64,000 bases of DNA from Mytilisepta virgata (lineage: Eukaryota; Mollusca; Bivalvia; Mytilida; Mytilidae). Positions 23,490 through 36,361 of the stretch are shown in pieces. A model generated the notes under the pieces. The model was not told the origin of the DNA, made no database searches, and saw only the letters and a program-made list of their open reading frames with translations. The position numbers and the translations under genes were made by a program. The stretch covers positions 31,310,580-31,374,579 of the forward strand of contig CM051510.1 in assembly GCA_028015205.1 (NCBI GenBank), written 5' to 3'. Numbering within the stretch: the first letter of the stretch is position 1; each line of letters opens with the position of its first letter.

Positions 23490-24323
23490 TGTCAGTCAAT
23501 ATACACCGAAAAGTAAGTTCATTAAAAATTGTTAATTTACTTTAATGTTCCTGGACGTAGCTTTATATGTTCGATTCATTAAATTGAACAATATGGTAGC
23601 TTAGCTAATATATCCCAGAGGTGAAACATGTATGTTTATGTAGAATCTTGCACTGTGTGGATTAATATCATAATATCAAATTATGTCAATCTTTTAACAA
23701 ATCTATATCCAATTTGAATAAATATGTATCAAAACTATATATAAATAAAATTACAAAAAAAAATATTTGTTTTGTTTAAAAAAAAATACGTGACAATGTA
23801 GGAGAGCAAACGTATGATAAAATTTGTCGAATTCATCAGTTAATAAACATTTTTGCATTCGTTAATTACACTGTATTTATCAACATAAGGATGAAATATC
23901 TCTAACATCTATTATTAAATTTCAAGTCAAAGTCTGCTCAAAATATTGAAACGTGAATACAGAAAATACTTATTCCGATATACCTTTGACAAAAACTGCC
24001 CGTTTTTTTCGTATTTTCATTAGCCGAAAGACATCAGTATCACCCTTGCTTTTTTTCAACATTTTACTTTTTCAGTTTTGCATTGTTCTGTTGCCGTGTG
24101 TTTTTATTCGTCTATAATTTCATTACTATGTTGTTTTCATTAAAATCCGGAAGATTTATTGGAAGACGCTGGTCACGTTGTTCTGAAAACTGATGTTTTA
24201 TAACCGAATACAACTAAAAGTCTTGTTTAGCACGCGCTCCCATGACATTATTGATTTACATGTAGCTGCAAAGAATATTTCGAGACAATGTAGAGAATAT
24301 TTTGAAGTTGTAGTCATTTTTTT

Positions 24324-24490
24324 AGCTCACCTGTCCTAAAAGGAACCGTTTGGCCAACTTATACTTGGTATGAAGCATCTATGGAAGGTCATTTACAAAG
24401 ATTCCAGAAATAAATCTAGTCTATCAAATCAAATCAAAAGTTTGTGACTCCCAGGTGAGCGATACAGGCTCAGCCCACTGAGCCCCTTGT
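24324..24490 (-). mobile_element. AGGCTC-end element, core-less copy
   Basis: On the minus strand it starts CAAGGGGCTC with a GGCTC..GAGCC hairpin, continues TGTATCGCTCACCTGG and ends ACAGGTGAGCT followed by an A-run, like the ends of the large elements at 36933, 43011 and 57661. There is no internal tandem array. At 167 bp it is about one array unit long. Confidence 0.7.
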
Positions 24491-24525
24491 TTACTTCGTA
24501 AATATAAAAATTAACTTCATCATTT

Positions 24526-24603
24526 AAGTAGTTTTATAGGGATGTAAAAGCCTTGAAGGTCGCACGTGCTTCGGTCATGGCTTTTACGACCCAATAAAAC
24601 TAC
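24526..24603. mobile_element. Foldback element
   Basis: TAGTTTTAT...GTAAAAGCC pairs with GGCTTTTAC...AATAAAACTA around GTCGCACGTGCTTCGG. Arms are about 26 bp. Confidence 0.65.
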
Positions 24604-24879
24604 AAATATTAAGTATTCAATCCTTAAATATTGTTCGTACAAAGTATCCTTGTCTTGGCGTTTTGGTTTCATGGACTCTATCTACCTTTTATCTTTGGTA
24701 TTCTTTTTTCCCTACAGCAATTCAGTCCTAAGTGCAGAATAAACATGATTACCAGTAATGGAAAAGATAAACTAGAGAAAAATCAGCTGTAATATATTCC
24801 GACTGACATGACATTGTATAATTTCATACAAATCTAAATATTATTATCCAAAAGTACAATAACTTGCTGTTAATGGCAC

Positions 24880-25520
24880 TGAAAATTCTATGATACTAAT
24901 TTCGATGCACAATATGTGCATACAGTTAGGTGCAGACATAATCTCCAACTTAGAGTAGCTCTGCTCACTTCTTTAGAACTACTCTAGAATAGATTTCTGA
25001 CTTCTCTAGAACAGAATCCTGAATGATTCTGACTGCTCTTAGCTGTCACGGTCAAGAGCAGCTCTAACTTTTCGTGGTCTAGAACAGCTCTAACATGTCA
25101 TGGTCTAGAACAGCTCGAACATGTCATGGTCTAGAAAGTTCCATAACCAGTCATAGTCTAGAACTGCTCTAGTAACAGTCAGAATAAATAAGAAATCCCA
25201 ACTTAAAGTTTCAGTAAAGTCTTTTTGTAACACTATAAATAAAAATATCACACTTAAATAAAACCGATGATCAAGTTGTAATTTATTGAACAGAGCTGTT
25301 CTAAAAAGCAGTCGTGGACCAGGACTGCTCTAATTCTTGATCAAAGCTGTTCTACTTCCTGACCAGAATTGTTCTTGACCAGAGCTATTCTTCTTCCAGA
25401 CAGCTCAGTTAGCTAAGAGCAGTTCTCAGAACTGCTCTGTAAGTTAACTTGGACGAGAGGTTATGGCTGTCGTCAATTTACGACTCATCAGTTGAGCTTA
25501 AGGCCTACAAATATATTAAA
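24880..25520 (-). repeat. HHL repeat copy 3, split by an inserted MITE
   Basis: The two ends of one HHL copy lie apart. The 3' half (minus sense) is at about 24880-24925 (plus text AATTCTATGATACTAATTTC and GCACAATATGTGCAT). The 5' half is at about 25467-25520, with CTGATGA on the minus strand at 25485-25491, a GTC/GAC stem II and GACA in place of GAAA. Everything between is a different element. Confidence 0.5.
24940..25455. mobile_element. AGAGCAG-rich MITE inserted in an HHL repeat
   Basis: The ends are imperfect inverted copies (TCCAACTTAGAGTAGCTCTG at the left; TCCAAGTTAACTTACAGAGC as the inverse of the right). The interior is filled with TCTAGAACAGCTC repeats about 26 bp apart (25040-25165) and mirrored AGAGCAGTTCT words. 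It looks like a non-autonomous DNA transposon. Confidence 0.55.
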
Positions 25521-26184
25521 TACACGAAAAAATGTGCTAAACGTCAGTCAAAATGCTGGTAGCTAAAACAATATTGAAAAACAAGTAGAGTAAAAACTCT
25601 TAGCATTTTTACAGAATTCCTATCAACAGAATACGACAAAGGTATTCTATTCACCCAAGTCATAATCGCTTTCGTGTTTTCTCAGTCAATAATTAAGATA
25701 ACAAGCGATACGTAGTTGCTGTGGTATTTTGGACACGATATTTAAATCTCCCAAACAAAGTGTGAAGATTTATTGTTTTTGGTCTGTTTCTTATTACTGA
25801 CAAAATTTAAAAGTGATAGATTACGCCATTGTAGAGAGGATTACCTTTCTTTTATACATTATCGGAATGCATGTAAATGAATAATTCGACCGAATATGTA
25901 ATCTGATATACAGTAAAAAGGGCTTGTTTCAGTGTCAGTTTTAGTATTAAATGCATGTCAGGAAAAGACTCGAAAAACTTAAATCTTAGCTTATTTCACT
26001 AATAGGTACATTTCGAATTTTTATGTTACAGTGGTTTGCATGAGTCAACAATTTTCTTGATTTACAGTTTTGTTATTTTTACATTTTCTTATCATGGCAT
26101 TATTACAGGACTGTTCATCTTTCCGCAACATTAGTTAGCTTTGTCGAAAAGGATCTGGCTACATTTTGTGGGAGCATTTCCAAG

Positions 26185-26285
26185 TAAAAAATGCAATTCT
26201 TTGATACCAATTTTGATGCACAAGATGTGCACATTTCGTAGATTTACGACCCATCAAGGCCTAAAATGTTGAAATCCAAAACAAT
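26185..26285 (-). repeat. HHL repeat, copy 4 (GAAA core intact)
   Basis: On the minus strand TTGATGGGTCGTAAATCTAC is followed by GAAAT, a GTGCACATCTTGTGC hairpin and ATCAAAATTGGTATCAAAG. GAAA and stem III are preserved; CTGATGA is changed at two positions. Confidence 0.55.
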
Positions 26286-26818
26286 AATCCAAAGGGTAAC
26301 TTACTATATAATGGTCACTACGTATATGAGGCTAAAAGGGTCTATTTTTCTCAGTTAAAATATGGGAATATGGAAAAAGGTATACTATTTTATATATATA
26401 TAAAGTCTAAAAAGTTGCAAAACAACATCAAAATAAAACAAATAAAATTTTGAATTATAAAAATAATTCAAACTTAGCAGAATTTTCGGATCACTGATAT
26501 ATAAATGCCATTTTATATAGACCAGTATAATGCCAGTATATTTATAATTAGGTCATGTTTCAAGATTAATAAATTTTCATGTTCTATTTTTCCCTCTGCA
26601 TGCAAAGATCTTGTTTCGATGAATTATTTGTCAAAATACAAGTTGAGAAAATATATGAAAGGGTCAGGGAAAGGGTGGTTAAGATATGATTAGGTTCGAA
26701 TTTCTAGAAATATGAAATGTATGAATAGGGTTGGATTCGAAAATTTGAAAAAGTACCCGAGAACTTAGGTAGATTAATGTTTTCCTGAATTGACTATCTT
26801 TATTACAAATAATGTTTA

Positions 26819-27100
26819 TTTAAGGTGGTTCCCAACACTACAGGGAGATAACTCTTAAAATCACCAGAGCGTTTTAATCAAATGTAATAAGTAAAGAGAC
26901 ATTAAGCTTCTCTATGATCAAAATTGATGTTTGCTAAACTGCTATATATTCAATGAAATTAGTCCCGCGAAGTTTGAAATTCTATTTACTAAAAAAAATC
27001 AACATTTATGTCAACAGGTCAAAGTAAATATTTCCTAAAAATTTTATGAAAATTAAACGAGCCAATTTTATCTTAGTCAAGGTGTTGGGTACCACCTTAA
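26819..27100. mobile_element. MITE with TTAA ends
   Basis: 282 bp, ends TTAAGGTGGTTCCCAACAC and GTGTTGGGTACCACCTTAA, one mismatch in 19. TTAA at both ends may be a target duplication. Similar in size and ends to the element at 55808-56085. No ORF. Confidence 0.8.
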
Positions 27101-29700
27101 TAAAATATGGTTCATTGTTATTTTGTTGTTTCCTTTAACCTGAAAAAATTCTATGATACATGAAAAGACAAACTTGGTGGAAGGTAAATAACTCTTGTCA
27201 AAAAATGCACAGTGTGTTTATAAAAGAGATATTGGTAAAAGAAAATTACTTTTTTATGAGCAAGTGTCAGTGGGAAAAAGAATGAACCAATTAATGTCAT
27301 CCAACTAATAAAGACAAAAACAATCAATATAGTAAAATAAAATGCAAACAAAATTTCAACAGAAAGTATAACTTGATAAATATATACTTACATCCCTTTT
27401 ACGTGTCCCTCCATCCCCCTTCCCCCCTTATCTAAAATTACCATACATGTGGAAGAAATAACTGAAACAATAACATATGAAGCTATAAACGCCATCCATC
27501 CAAACACTAACATATCGGAGAATATGTTTAACCAATGGTATAAGTATGAGACCTCCACTTACCTAAACTGACCATAGAGATGGAATAGCCAATAGAGTAT
27601 GATTACTACTAGTATGCTAGCTACAAAAGTTTCGCAAAGGTTATCATGATTATTGTTACATGATCCCGAAAAAAGATGGAAATTACAGATCAATAGTTCA
27701 AGTCCAGTAACACAAGGGAACTATGTTCAAATAATAAAAAACAAAGATTTATTTATCAGACTATCATTCCAAAGGGAAATACCCCATGTCATTATTTCGT
27801 ATCAAATTGTCATCAAAGTTAAGTTTCATATGGGGGGTGGACAGTACGGATATTTTTCATGTTGTTATAAAAAAATGCAGGCAAATCCTTCAGTTTATAT
27901 TTTTATAGGTTTACTGATGTCAGTATATATTCTTCTGAAAAAAAAAGGTTAGCTTAGGTGACCACTTTACACATTTCCTGTTGACACAATACAGTTTTTG
28001 AAATAGCCGCTTGCCCAATAAACATGGAAACCCGTCAGGCAAGTTAAAATCGGAGGTGCCTCTGCCGGTGGACAAGTCAAAATTATCGATTTCAGTGGTA
28101 ATTTTCCATCAGTGCTTCACAATTTTGATAATGGAATTCCATGCTGCTTTTGTTATCCATACTCTGATTGGCCAATATTTTTAAATGAGCCAATAAAAAA
28201 TGTCATATGTGGCTTACAAATGGCGACCTTTCCTATTTTTAGTAAAGGTTACGTCCCGATGACCCGAAACGAATTAAAAAAAGGAAAACAGAATCAGAGG
28301 TAAATGACCAAAGAAAGGAATATGAAGTAAATGATCGGATAAGGACATTCCAGAATCACTGCTAAAGGAGATTACGCAGAAGAAATTAGAATGACATGTG
28401 CAATTTGCAATTTGTAAGCATTACGGCAAAGAAAACTTCGGTCCATCATTTAATATACGTTCAAGGACCTATCGCAAGGAATCATTTTAATCACATGAAA
28501 AGTCCGATATATTGAATTGCAAACGTGAATTTGCGGTGAAAAATCCAACACAGACTGTAGCGATCAAAACGTTGCTAAATCGAAATTTGAAAACAATCAA
28601 CCAGCTAAAATTGAAATTCAAAAAGCTGACTTTGTAAATTTATAGGGCAAGTTGATATCCTACAGGGCAAGTTCACTTTGGCCTGAATTTGCTGGGCATG
28701 TTGAGTTCAAAAAGTTATTTCTAACACTTTACATTTCCATTTGACAAGTAGGGTGATATACCAATGACTGTTGTATATTCCAACTTCCCAATAAAACTCT
28801 AACTTAACAAAAAAAGACAAAAACAAAAATAAATAAAAAAAATAAATAAAAAGAAACTAAAATAATAAAAAAAAAATAAATAAAATAAGGTAAAGAATTG
28901 TACAATAAAACCAAAAGTATTGAAAATGGCATATAAGTAAATTGCAACCAAATACTATTAACCTCTTTTGAATTAACATTATTTGAATTTAAGTCTTGCC
29001 TAGAACGGATTTGAATTCCTTATAGCCTGTCAATGAAGTGACCTGGATCATTGCTTGGAGCTTTTCAGAATCTACAAATACACCTCTGTGTAATGAATTT
29101 TTCTTAAAAGCCTATGATGAAAGGTGTGAAAGGAATACACAAAGATATTGTGCAATTGTATTTTAATCATTTTTTAATGATGAATGGCAGAGTGAAAACG
29201 ATTGGAAACAGGTAATACATGTATATGTGCAATATTTATATATCATCGTGTCTAACGCCACAGCTAGGGATGGCGATCGTGTTGGTGAGACACGGATTTG
29301 AAGCGGCGATAGAGGAAAGCAGGCAAGTTGGTGTAAGATTGTATTCTTTACCATTACCTGTATGTGGACCACAATCGGCTTTGTATTCCATTTTCAGCAC
29401 AACAACACTGGAACGTTTTGATAATTTTGACATTTTGATCTGCTCTTAAACAAAATATGAATATCTCGTGTATCAAAAGTGGTATCATTCAATATCTTTC
29501 TATAAACTTTGTCAGGAAAAAAATTAACATTAACCCAAAACTGACCAAGAGCAGATCTGTATGTCAACATGAGCAAAACGGTATTGTGTTACGTTGTTAA
29601 AAATTACACATGAAACCGTTTGGGGGCTTCGATGATTTAAAAGAAGTGAAACCACGCCAGTTTAACCATTTTATAAACTTTATCACTGTCCCCTCTCAAT
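27101..29700. other. Intergenic region with no secure gene
   Basis: A/T-rich runs at 28800-28900. Between 28285 and 28640 there are short broken stretches that read like a zinc-finger/transposase relic, for example ICNL then KHYGKENFGPSF and FAVKNPTQTVAIKTLLNRN, separated by stops and a frame change. I cannot name a family. Confidence 0.3.
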
Positions 29701-30764
29701 ATAATATGTGTTTCCATACGCCATATTATATATTGGTCCAAAAAACAACATACATGTAAGCATATATTTCCACAGTAATGATTATAATTCGAGAGGGAGT
29801 TGGTGTTTCAATAGTTTGACACCGCTCTATTTTGGAAACCATACAATCTTGTCCATTATACTATATATAATATGATTAGACGAATCCATTTGATGCATAT
29901 CCCATAACCTTTAATTACAACTTAATGCATGAGTTTATTCTTTAATGTATCAAGTTCGCAAAACAAAGAGTTCGCGTAAAAACAGAAGTTTAAATGTATA
30001 TCGGTAAAAGAATGCCAAAGCGACAAAACAGAGGAAAAAGTCCCCAAGATCGAAATCGATAGGCAAGATAAAATCAAGATCTGTAAATTCAAACCTGAAA
30101 GAAAGGACATTCTGTTGATAGGGAAAAGATCTGCTTGATACATATACAGCCGATACTTTGCTGTCTTTGCAAATATTTTACTTATGAACAAATAGATAAA
30201 CCTTATCAACTTCGCCACTAGCACTCGACGATGGAGTACAATGACGCTGAAAATACTACTTGAGTCTGTAGTCGCGATTGTGTTTTCGGACGCGGAAATC
30301 ATTATGAAGAAACAAAATGTCCGATATGATAATATTTTACGCAATTCATTAGCTGATCGTTTCAAAGATAGTGACATTATTGCAGATAGAGAGTCGGAGG
30401 GGATAGGGATAGGGATAGGGAATCTGACACAGATGTGCATGATGTAGTCCGACCAAATTACAGTTTTTAAAGTTTACGAAAACCCTGATTATTTTAGGAA
30501 ACCATGTCTAGAATGATCGAGGAATGAATATCCATGATATTATAAACTTTCCAATCCACAGAAAGTATTGACATGTGTTAAATTACCATACTTAAGCAAC
30601 CGATATATGAGCCCTTTCTTGATAAGTATACAAATGAGGACGCAAATGATGAAAGGTGGGATGCCACTATCGTTGAAGATAACGTTTTACATTGCCCTGC
30701 TAAGACAACAATGCATTAAGTTGATAACACGTCCAAGGGGTGCAACTTCCATGTTCACAACATT

Positions 30765-31010
30765 CCTTGTCTCTACTATAATGGATTATCTGTTGACCTA
30801 AAATGGTGGCTTTGATTTTGTGGAAATCTCACCTAGTCACATTTTATACGGAGCAGGAACTGCTTACCCTTCCTAACCTGGGTTCACTCCTGGTTTTTAT
30901 AGGATTTCGTCTTGTTCATTGTCTTTTAGATTTCAGTGTTAATTTGTTGTGCTTGTGGTTGTTCATTTGTCTTCCCGGGTTTTTGTCTGTCTAATGAATT
31001 GCGTTTTGTG
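30765..31010 (-). repeat. Diverged R2-type repeat
   Basis: Plus-strand phrases GAGCAGGAACTGCTTACCCT, GGTTCACTCCTGGTTTT and TTTGTCTGTCTAATG match 54910-55060 in the same order. It is the same family as 2860-3270 in the opposite sense, more diverged. Confidence 0.6.
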
Positions 31011-31528
31011 GAATGCTTCTTATGTATATTTGTCCTCTTTAAGCAGAAAAATGAATGTTATATATTCAACAATTTGAAGATAAGAACTTTTTAATGATTC
31101 AAGAAAGAATAAAACCATACAAAAATTAAAAAAAATTATAAACTGCATACATTTCATCTATATAAAACCTGTTTTAAATTTGAGTCATATCTTAGCCAGG
31201 GTTCATCTTTTGACAAAAATATCTTATGTAAATAAAATTGGTTCAGATTTATAAGAAATTGCAAATGGGAGACATTAAAGCATACCGAAGAGAAACGTAT
31301 TTGTAAATTATGTATAACAGATTTAGAGGGTGAAATCCACTTATTGATGAATTGTTAAAAATTAAGTTCTATATGTGATCATATTTTACACGAATTACTC
31401 TCAGGTTTTCCTTATTTATTAAATTAACATTCTACAGAAACTTAGTAATGAAAATTCAGACAAAATAAAACTTCTAGCAAATACTATTCACAACTTAGAA
31501 TCTTTCATCTCATTGGTTATTTTAAATG

Positions 31529-31715
31529 TTGAATTTCTAATCTCGAATCTCGAATGTACGATATCAAATGTCGAATTTCGAAATTTGGATATTGAATCTC
31601 GAATTTCGAATTTTAGATGTTGAATTTCGAATCTCGAATTTACGATATCAAATGTTGAATTTCGGAATTTGGATATTGAATCTTGAATTTCGTATTTTGA
31701 ATCTCGTATGATCCT
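31529..31715 (+). repeat. Tandem duplication built of TTCGAAT/CTCGAAT words
   Basis: A unit of about 86 bp occurs about twice (31545-31630, 31632-31715). Each is made of 7-14 bp words such as TTGAATTTCGAATCTCGAAT and includes ACGATATCAAATGT. Confidence 0.75.
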
Positions 31716-34700
31716 TCTGGGCTTTCGTATAATATAACATTATCTTGCTGAATACGGAATGTATCTACTTAATTCAGGTATTTGAAATAGTCCCGAGGCT
31801 TTAGCTTGCTGTCTGTGGATTAGGCTTAAGGATCCCATTTTACATATTGTCGCCAACACATACAAAAATCAGAAAAGAACCAGTTTAAACCAGTCACCGT
31901 TTGTATGTGCTTCTTCATACATATGACCTTAAAAATGTATATTGTCACTTGTTGTCTGAAATCTGTCTTCTGTTGACGTCGTATTGTATAAATGTTTACC
32001 CTTCTCGATCATCTAATGTCACATTCTGTTAAGTTCAAATAAAGAGTACCTTTTATTAGTTTCGTGCTGTTGTGCTCCTATTCTCTGTACATGTGGTTTG
32101 CTGAGAGTTGTATTGTTTTGTCTGCATATATCTGTATAGATGTATTGTTACTTGAGGATTGAGTGTAATGATTTCCTGGTCTATGACATTTAAGAATTAA
32201 TAACCTCAATCACTTAATCTGCGGAGCGGTTTATTTAATTAAAGTAAGCACCGCGTGCATTGAGTTTATTCCGAATAGAATAAACGAATGAACGAAAATA
32301 AAGTCAGTCCCAATAAAATAATTCCAACGCCTGTTTTATTAACGTCTTAAACAGAAGGATGTTTTTTTCGAAAACTAATAGAAGGTTATCTTCTTCGTCC
32401 ATAGCTCGCTCTCTCTTCGGATGGTGTTGGCTTTACACTTTTGACATATTTTTTAAATTTGCCGCTCAATGTTTTGTATTAATATTTCGATTTATTAAAT
32501 TTAAGAAGGAAAGTGTATTTTGGAGATTTATCTGTTCAGCTTAAAATCATGTTCTTGTATCATATTTAGTGTACAACGTTGTAACGTCAACGTTATTGTT
32601 CCGAATGTCTATGAGATACCAATGAATTCATGTTTGAATATAAACCCGCATGTACCTCTACGAAATACATAAATCAGTTTAACATGCTTAAGAATTAAAT
32701 AACTTAAAGCTTCAGTGATTCAAAGTTTTAAATAGTTATTTATTCATGTGTAAAATTGTAAACAAATCCCACGCAGTAGGATGATACACGTTAAACATCT
32801 ATGTCATTTACATAGTAATTGAAAATTATCAAAAGAAATTTTAAATTGATTTATAAAAAGTAACGTGAACTTCTGTAGTTGCATTTAGAATAATCCAAAC
32901 AAAATATGAAATGATTTTTTTTTATATTATATTCAAAAATATAATTAAAATAAATTTAAAAAAGATAATCACATTGGATTTATATATATTTTAAAAGCCG
33001 AAACATTAGATTCAAATATACATATTTTTGCATATCTACAACAAAATTGTACAGGTAAATATTAATTCTATAAATATTGCTTGATATCAGACAAAAAAAT
33101 AAATAACAACGAACAAACAAACAAACGAACAAAACCACGATATTTGAAATCACTTTTAAACAATATTTCTAATTCGACCGATCTTCTGTGCCGTTAAGGT
33201 TGCGTCCAAAAAACGTGCTAAATCCAATGCCGTATACTACCCTAGCTTCCAATATCAACCTCACTACCTTGTTTTTGAAATTGGATTCACCTATGATGTG
33301 CATGTAATTTTACATGTATTACTCTATCAACAGTATTAGTTTTTTTCTCTCTCGATTGTTAATCCTGTTTTATATATTATATACAGTAGACAACATACGC
33401 AACAAGGAGTTCCGCAACGTAAATTTAGAGAATTCCCTGAATGAGGAGTGCAATAAAGGGTCTTGCATTTGGTTTTAACTGCCACCTCAGGCACAAAGGA
33501 ATATGATTTGAAATAATTTCAGCGTTGCCAGGCTATTGATCAGTAAAGTTACGTCAACTTGCATAGACCATTGGCAACCGAGGAAAATAAACATGCTAAA
33601 ATTGTCTTTTGAAACAAAGATGTAATGTGTCTATGAATTCCTCTATGTAATGAGAATCAATATTGGATAATTTAAATTTCATTGAAACTGAAAAACAAAT
33701 ATTTACCATTTTATTCTATCATTATATCTTATAAAATAAATCCAACATTGGGAAAGAATGTAACTTTTCATTTAATATTATCAATAATTACTAGTGTAAA
33801 ATTTTGCGCTGTGTTACTTTCAGATTAGTATAGACATCTGGAACGAACGCCGTGTTTACATGCATATTTATATATTTACCGTTCAATGTATCTCGTACAC
33901 TTTATAAAATGTCTTCTTCTTTATGATATTTTATAAATTTCATAAATGACGTAAATTGTTTATATAGCATATATCTTATAAAATATATATTGTATTCTTC
34001 TAAACTTTACATTATTAGATATTTTTTAACGTTTTAATAAATTATATACCTGTGAACCTCATTTGATTTTCTTTATAAAGCCTATCATAATGTATTCTGA
34101 TAAAACGTGCTATTTGTCAGATATTTTATAAGGTATCATAATTAAAAAAACCATCTTGTCAGAAATGTGAGATTTTTTACACTTGATGACCTGCATGCGT
34201 TAAGCAAAGATCCTAAAGTCGATAAGGCATTTAAAAATCTACAACCAGTTGACTTTTCTTGACCTTTGTCTTTTTTATAATTGTTTGAAAATGTTAAGAC
34301 AAAAACTTTGATCTGGATGTGATAATCAGATAATATGACAACTGTATTATGATAATACAGATAACATAATGTACCTGGGGAACATGACTAAACCTCAAAG
34401 TCATACATGCAGATATTGGCCATATTCACGTATTTACAGTAAAATGTGTGATCAGATAATAACAACTTGTTTAATCCTGCTTTATTTTTGTATCGTACAT
34501 TTGGTGGTAATTTGCTTTATATATTATCAATACAAGTGAGACTAAATGAAGAATTCAGTAGTGTCATTAGTGACAAAATTCCCCACTGGGGATGATTTAC
34601 AACACAGCTGTCCATAATATATCTATATACTATATTGACCATCACATTATTTATCTAGTAAATCTTGTTCATTAAGTGGGCATAATGTATATATTGTATG

Positions 34701-34740
34701 GAAATATGTTTTAGAAACGTAAAATATTTTTACACCAGTA

Positions 34741-35040
34741 GGCATTAAGTACTGTCAAGAAATACCAAAGGGATATTCGAAGGAGGGAAAAATCGAAACA
34801 ACTGACAAACTCCGGAGAACAACGAAGACAAGACCAAAACAATGCATGCACTATAAATAAAAACTAAAAACATATGAACAAAAAAAAAAACCGGGAGTAG
34901 ACGCAAGTGCTCCGGAAGAGTAAGCAGTCTCTGTTTCCTGCAGGACACTTGCCATGCAGCCCATTTCAAATCCGGTATGAGGAAGGGGTACCATCAATGG
35001 AACAGGTCCATATTCATTTGGGAAACGGTTTAAATATAAC
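34741..35040 (+). repeat. Dispersed repeat R2, copy 2
   Basis: Matches 2930-3160 closely (ACTGACAAACTCCGGAGAAC; GTAAGCAGTCTCTG) and includes an extra left part ACCAAAGGGATATTCGAAGG, which recurs inverted at 54640-54670. Confidence 0.75.
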
Positions 35041-35389
35041 ATGTTTAAAAACACCTGAAAGAATAGAAAATCACTGAGGTTCTCTTTTCAATTTTTTTTG
35101 CATGTTAAACAGTTTACATACAATGGTGAAATAGTTAAATAATTGCATGTATATAATTCACAATTCAAATATTAATTATATATAATTTTAAAGTCACACT
35201 TTGAAAGACGGTGAAGACGAATCAATAATTGTTTTTCTTTTAATCTTTTAATGCATTATTTATTTAAAAGACAATTTTACCCATTTATGAAATTTCAATC
35301 TTACTAGATTTTCCATGTTTAATGTCAATAGCTTATTTTCCTTGTTATAAAAGGTAAATTATTGAGTATATTCATATTATTCCATGTAA

Positions 35390-35395
35390 TTTATT
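35390..35395 (-). promoter_or_regulatory. Candidate polyadenylation signal of the PTB gene
   Basis: AATAAA on the minus strand, about 22 nt beyond the stop codon at 35417-35419. If used, the 3' UTR would be very short. Confidence 0.5.
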
Positions 35396-35416
35396 CCACT
35401 AAATGAAAAAAAAACA

Positions 35417-36361
35417 TTAACATTCTCCATCATCATCTTCTTTAGAAAATTCCTCACTGAGTTCATCTGGAGGTCTCAACTCTACTTGAAAATTATGGGC
35501 TTTACCGTCCCTGGCCAGTTTGTCTTTGTAAAGCTTAAAAGAAGCGCCTAGCGATAGCGCCACTTTTCGCGCACTTGCATTGGAATCGCACAAATAAGCG
35601 TGACATTCCATTTTCTTTGTCCGTGATGATAATTCACTTACAACAATGAATGTGAAAACTTTCCAGAATTTCATGTCTTGAACTCCATAAGAAATAAAAT
35701 CAATAGGAATATTACCAAATGTAACTCCATCTTTTATACGATTCCCCTGGTGTTCTTTAATATCTATTCCTTTATTAGAAACTACGACATAAACTAGAGG
35801 TAATTCGACTGTTTCATTGGCCAACAATGACTTTTTTACTTTTCCGACTAGTTCATCAACAGGTCTCCGGACATAATGGAGTCCATACACACCCTTAACT
35901 GCTTTCTTACCTAAATATTTACATACAAATATTTGCGGTAATCTGTCCACTTTAATTTCCGAAAGTTTTTTTGAATCTGTTGTTTCCGGTTTTTTTGTGG
36001 TTGTAGGAATTGACTGTTTTGGTTTATCAAATTTTGTCAATTTCTTCAACTTTGAAAATATAGAAGACTTCTTTTCTTTCGGAACTTCTCGTACTTTTTC
36101 AGTCGATATTTTATTACTTCTATCATTAAATTCAACACGTTTATTGTTGTTACTTTTCTTGTCTGAAATTTCATCACTTTCAACAGAAACATCCCCGACC
36201 GATTCGATTTCACTTAATTCCTCTCCATTTTCCTCATCTATATTATAATCCGCATCCAATCCTATTTTTTCCAAACGTGCCAGTGCTTCAGTGAAGCTGG
36301 GATCCATTTCCTTGCCTTCCTCTGGCAGTGCTGTGGCTCCTATCACCTGTCCGTCTGACAT
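35417..36361 (-). CDS. PTB/PID-domain adaptor-like protein, intronless
   Basis: A single open frame of 314 aa from the ATG at 36361 (MSDGQVIG); an upstream in-frame extension has no ATG. The N-terminal 140 residues are acidic then Ser/Lys-rich and look disordered. A phosphotyrosine-binding (PID) domain covers about 144-285: it opens IFVCKYLGKKAVKG, with the conserved YLG of PTB strand 1, continues through PLVYVVVSNKGIDI and IDFISYGVQD, and ends in an amphipathic helix (ARKVALSLGASFKLYKDKL). PTB domains of this type bind NPxY-like peptides on receptor tails and act as cytoplasmic adaptors. The tail is very acidic (EEFSKEDDDGEC). A hexamer AATAAA lies on the minus strand at 35390-35395, only about 22 nt past the stop. 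The specific subfamily is not assigned. Confidence 0.9.
   Translation of the reverse strand: MSDGQVIGATALPEEGKEMDPSFTEALARLEKIGLDADYNIDEENGEELSEIESVGDVSVESDEISDKKSNNNKRVEFNDRSNKISTEKVREVPKEKKSSIFSKLKKLTKFDKPKQSIPTTTKKPETTDSKKLSEIKVDRLPQIFVCKYLGKKAVKGVYGLHYVRRPVDELVGKVKKSLLANETVELPLVYVVVSNKGIDIKEHQGNRIKDGVTFGNIPIDFISYGVQDMKFWKVFTFIVVSELSSRTKKMECHAYLCDSNASARKVALSLGASFKLYKDKLARDGKAHNFQVELRPPDELSEEFSKEDDDGEC

Larger units (their letters stand above)
29700..34740. other. Long region without a supported gene
   Basis: Contains a 172-codon open frame on the minus strand (29922-30440) with no recognisable domain, a short (GGGATA)n run near 30402-30421, an R2-like segment at 30765-31010 and a TTCGAAT tandem at 31529-31715. 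From about 32000 to 34740 nothing stands out except AT-richness. Confidence 0.4.

Noticed and set aside
30402..30421. Telomere-like GGGATA repeat
   Set aside because: Only three units, wrong sequence for mollusc telomeres (TTAGGG) and internal position; treated as a short simple repeat.
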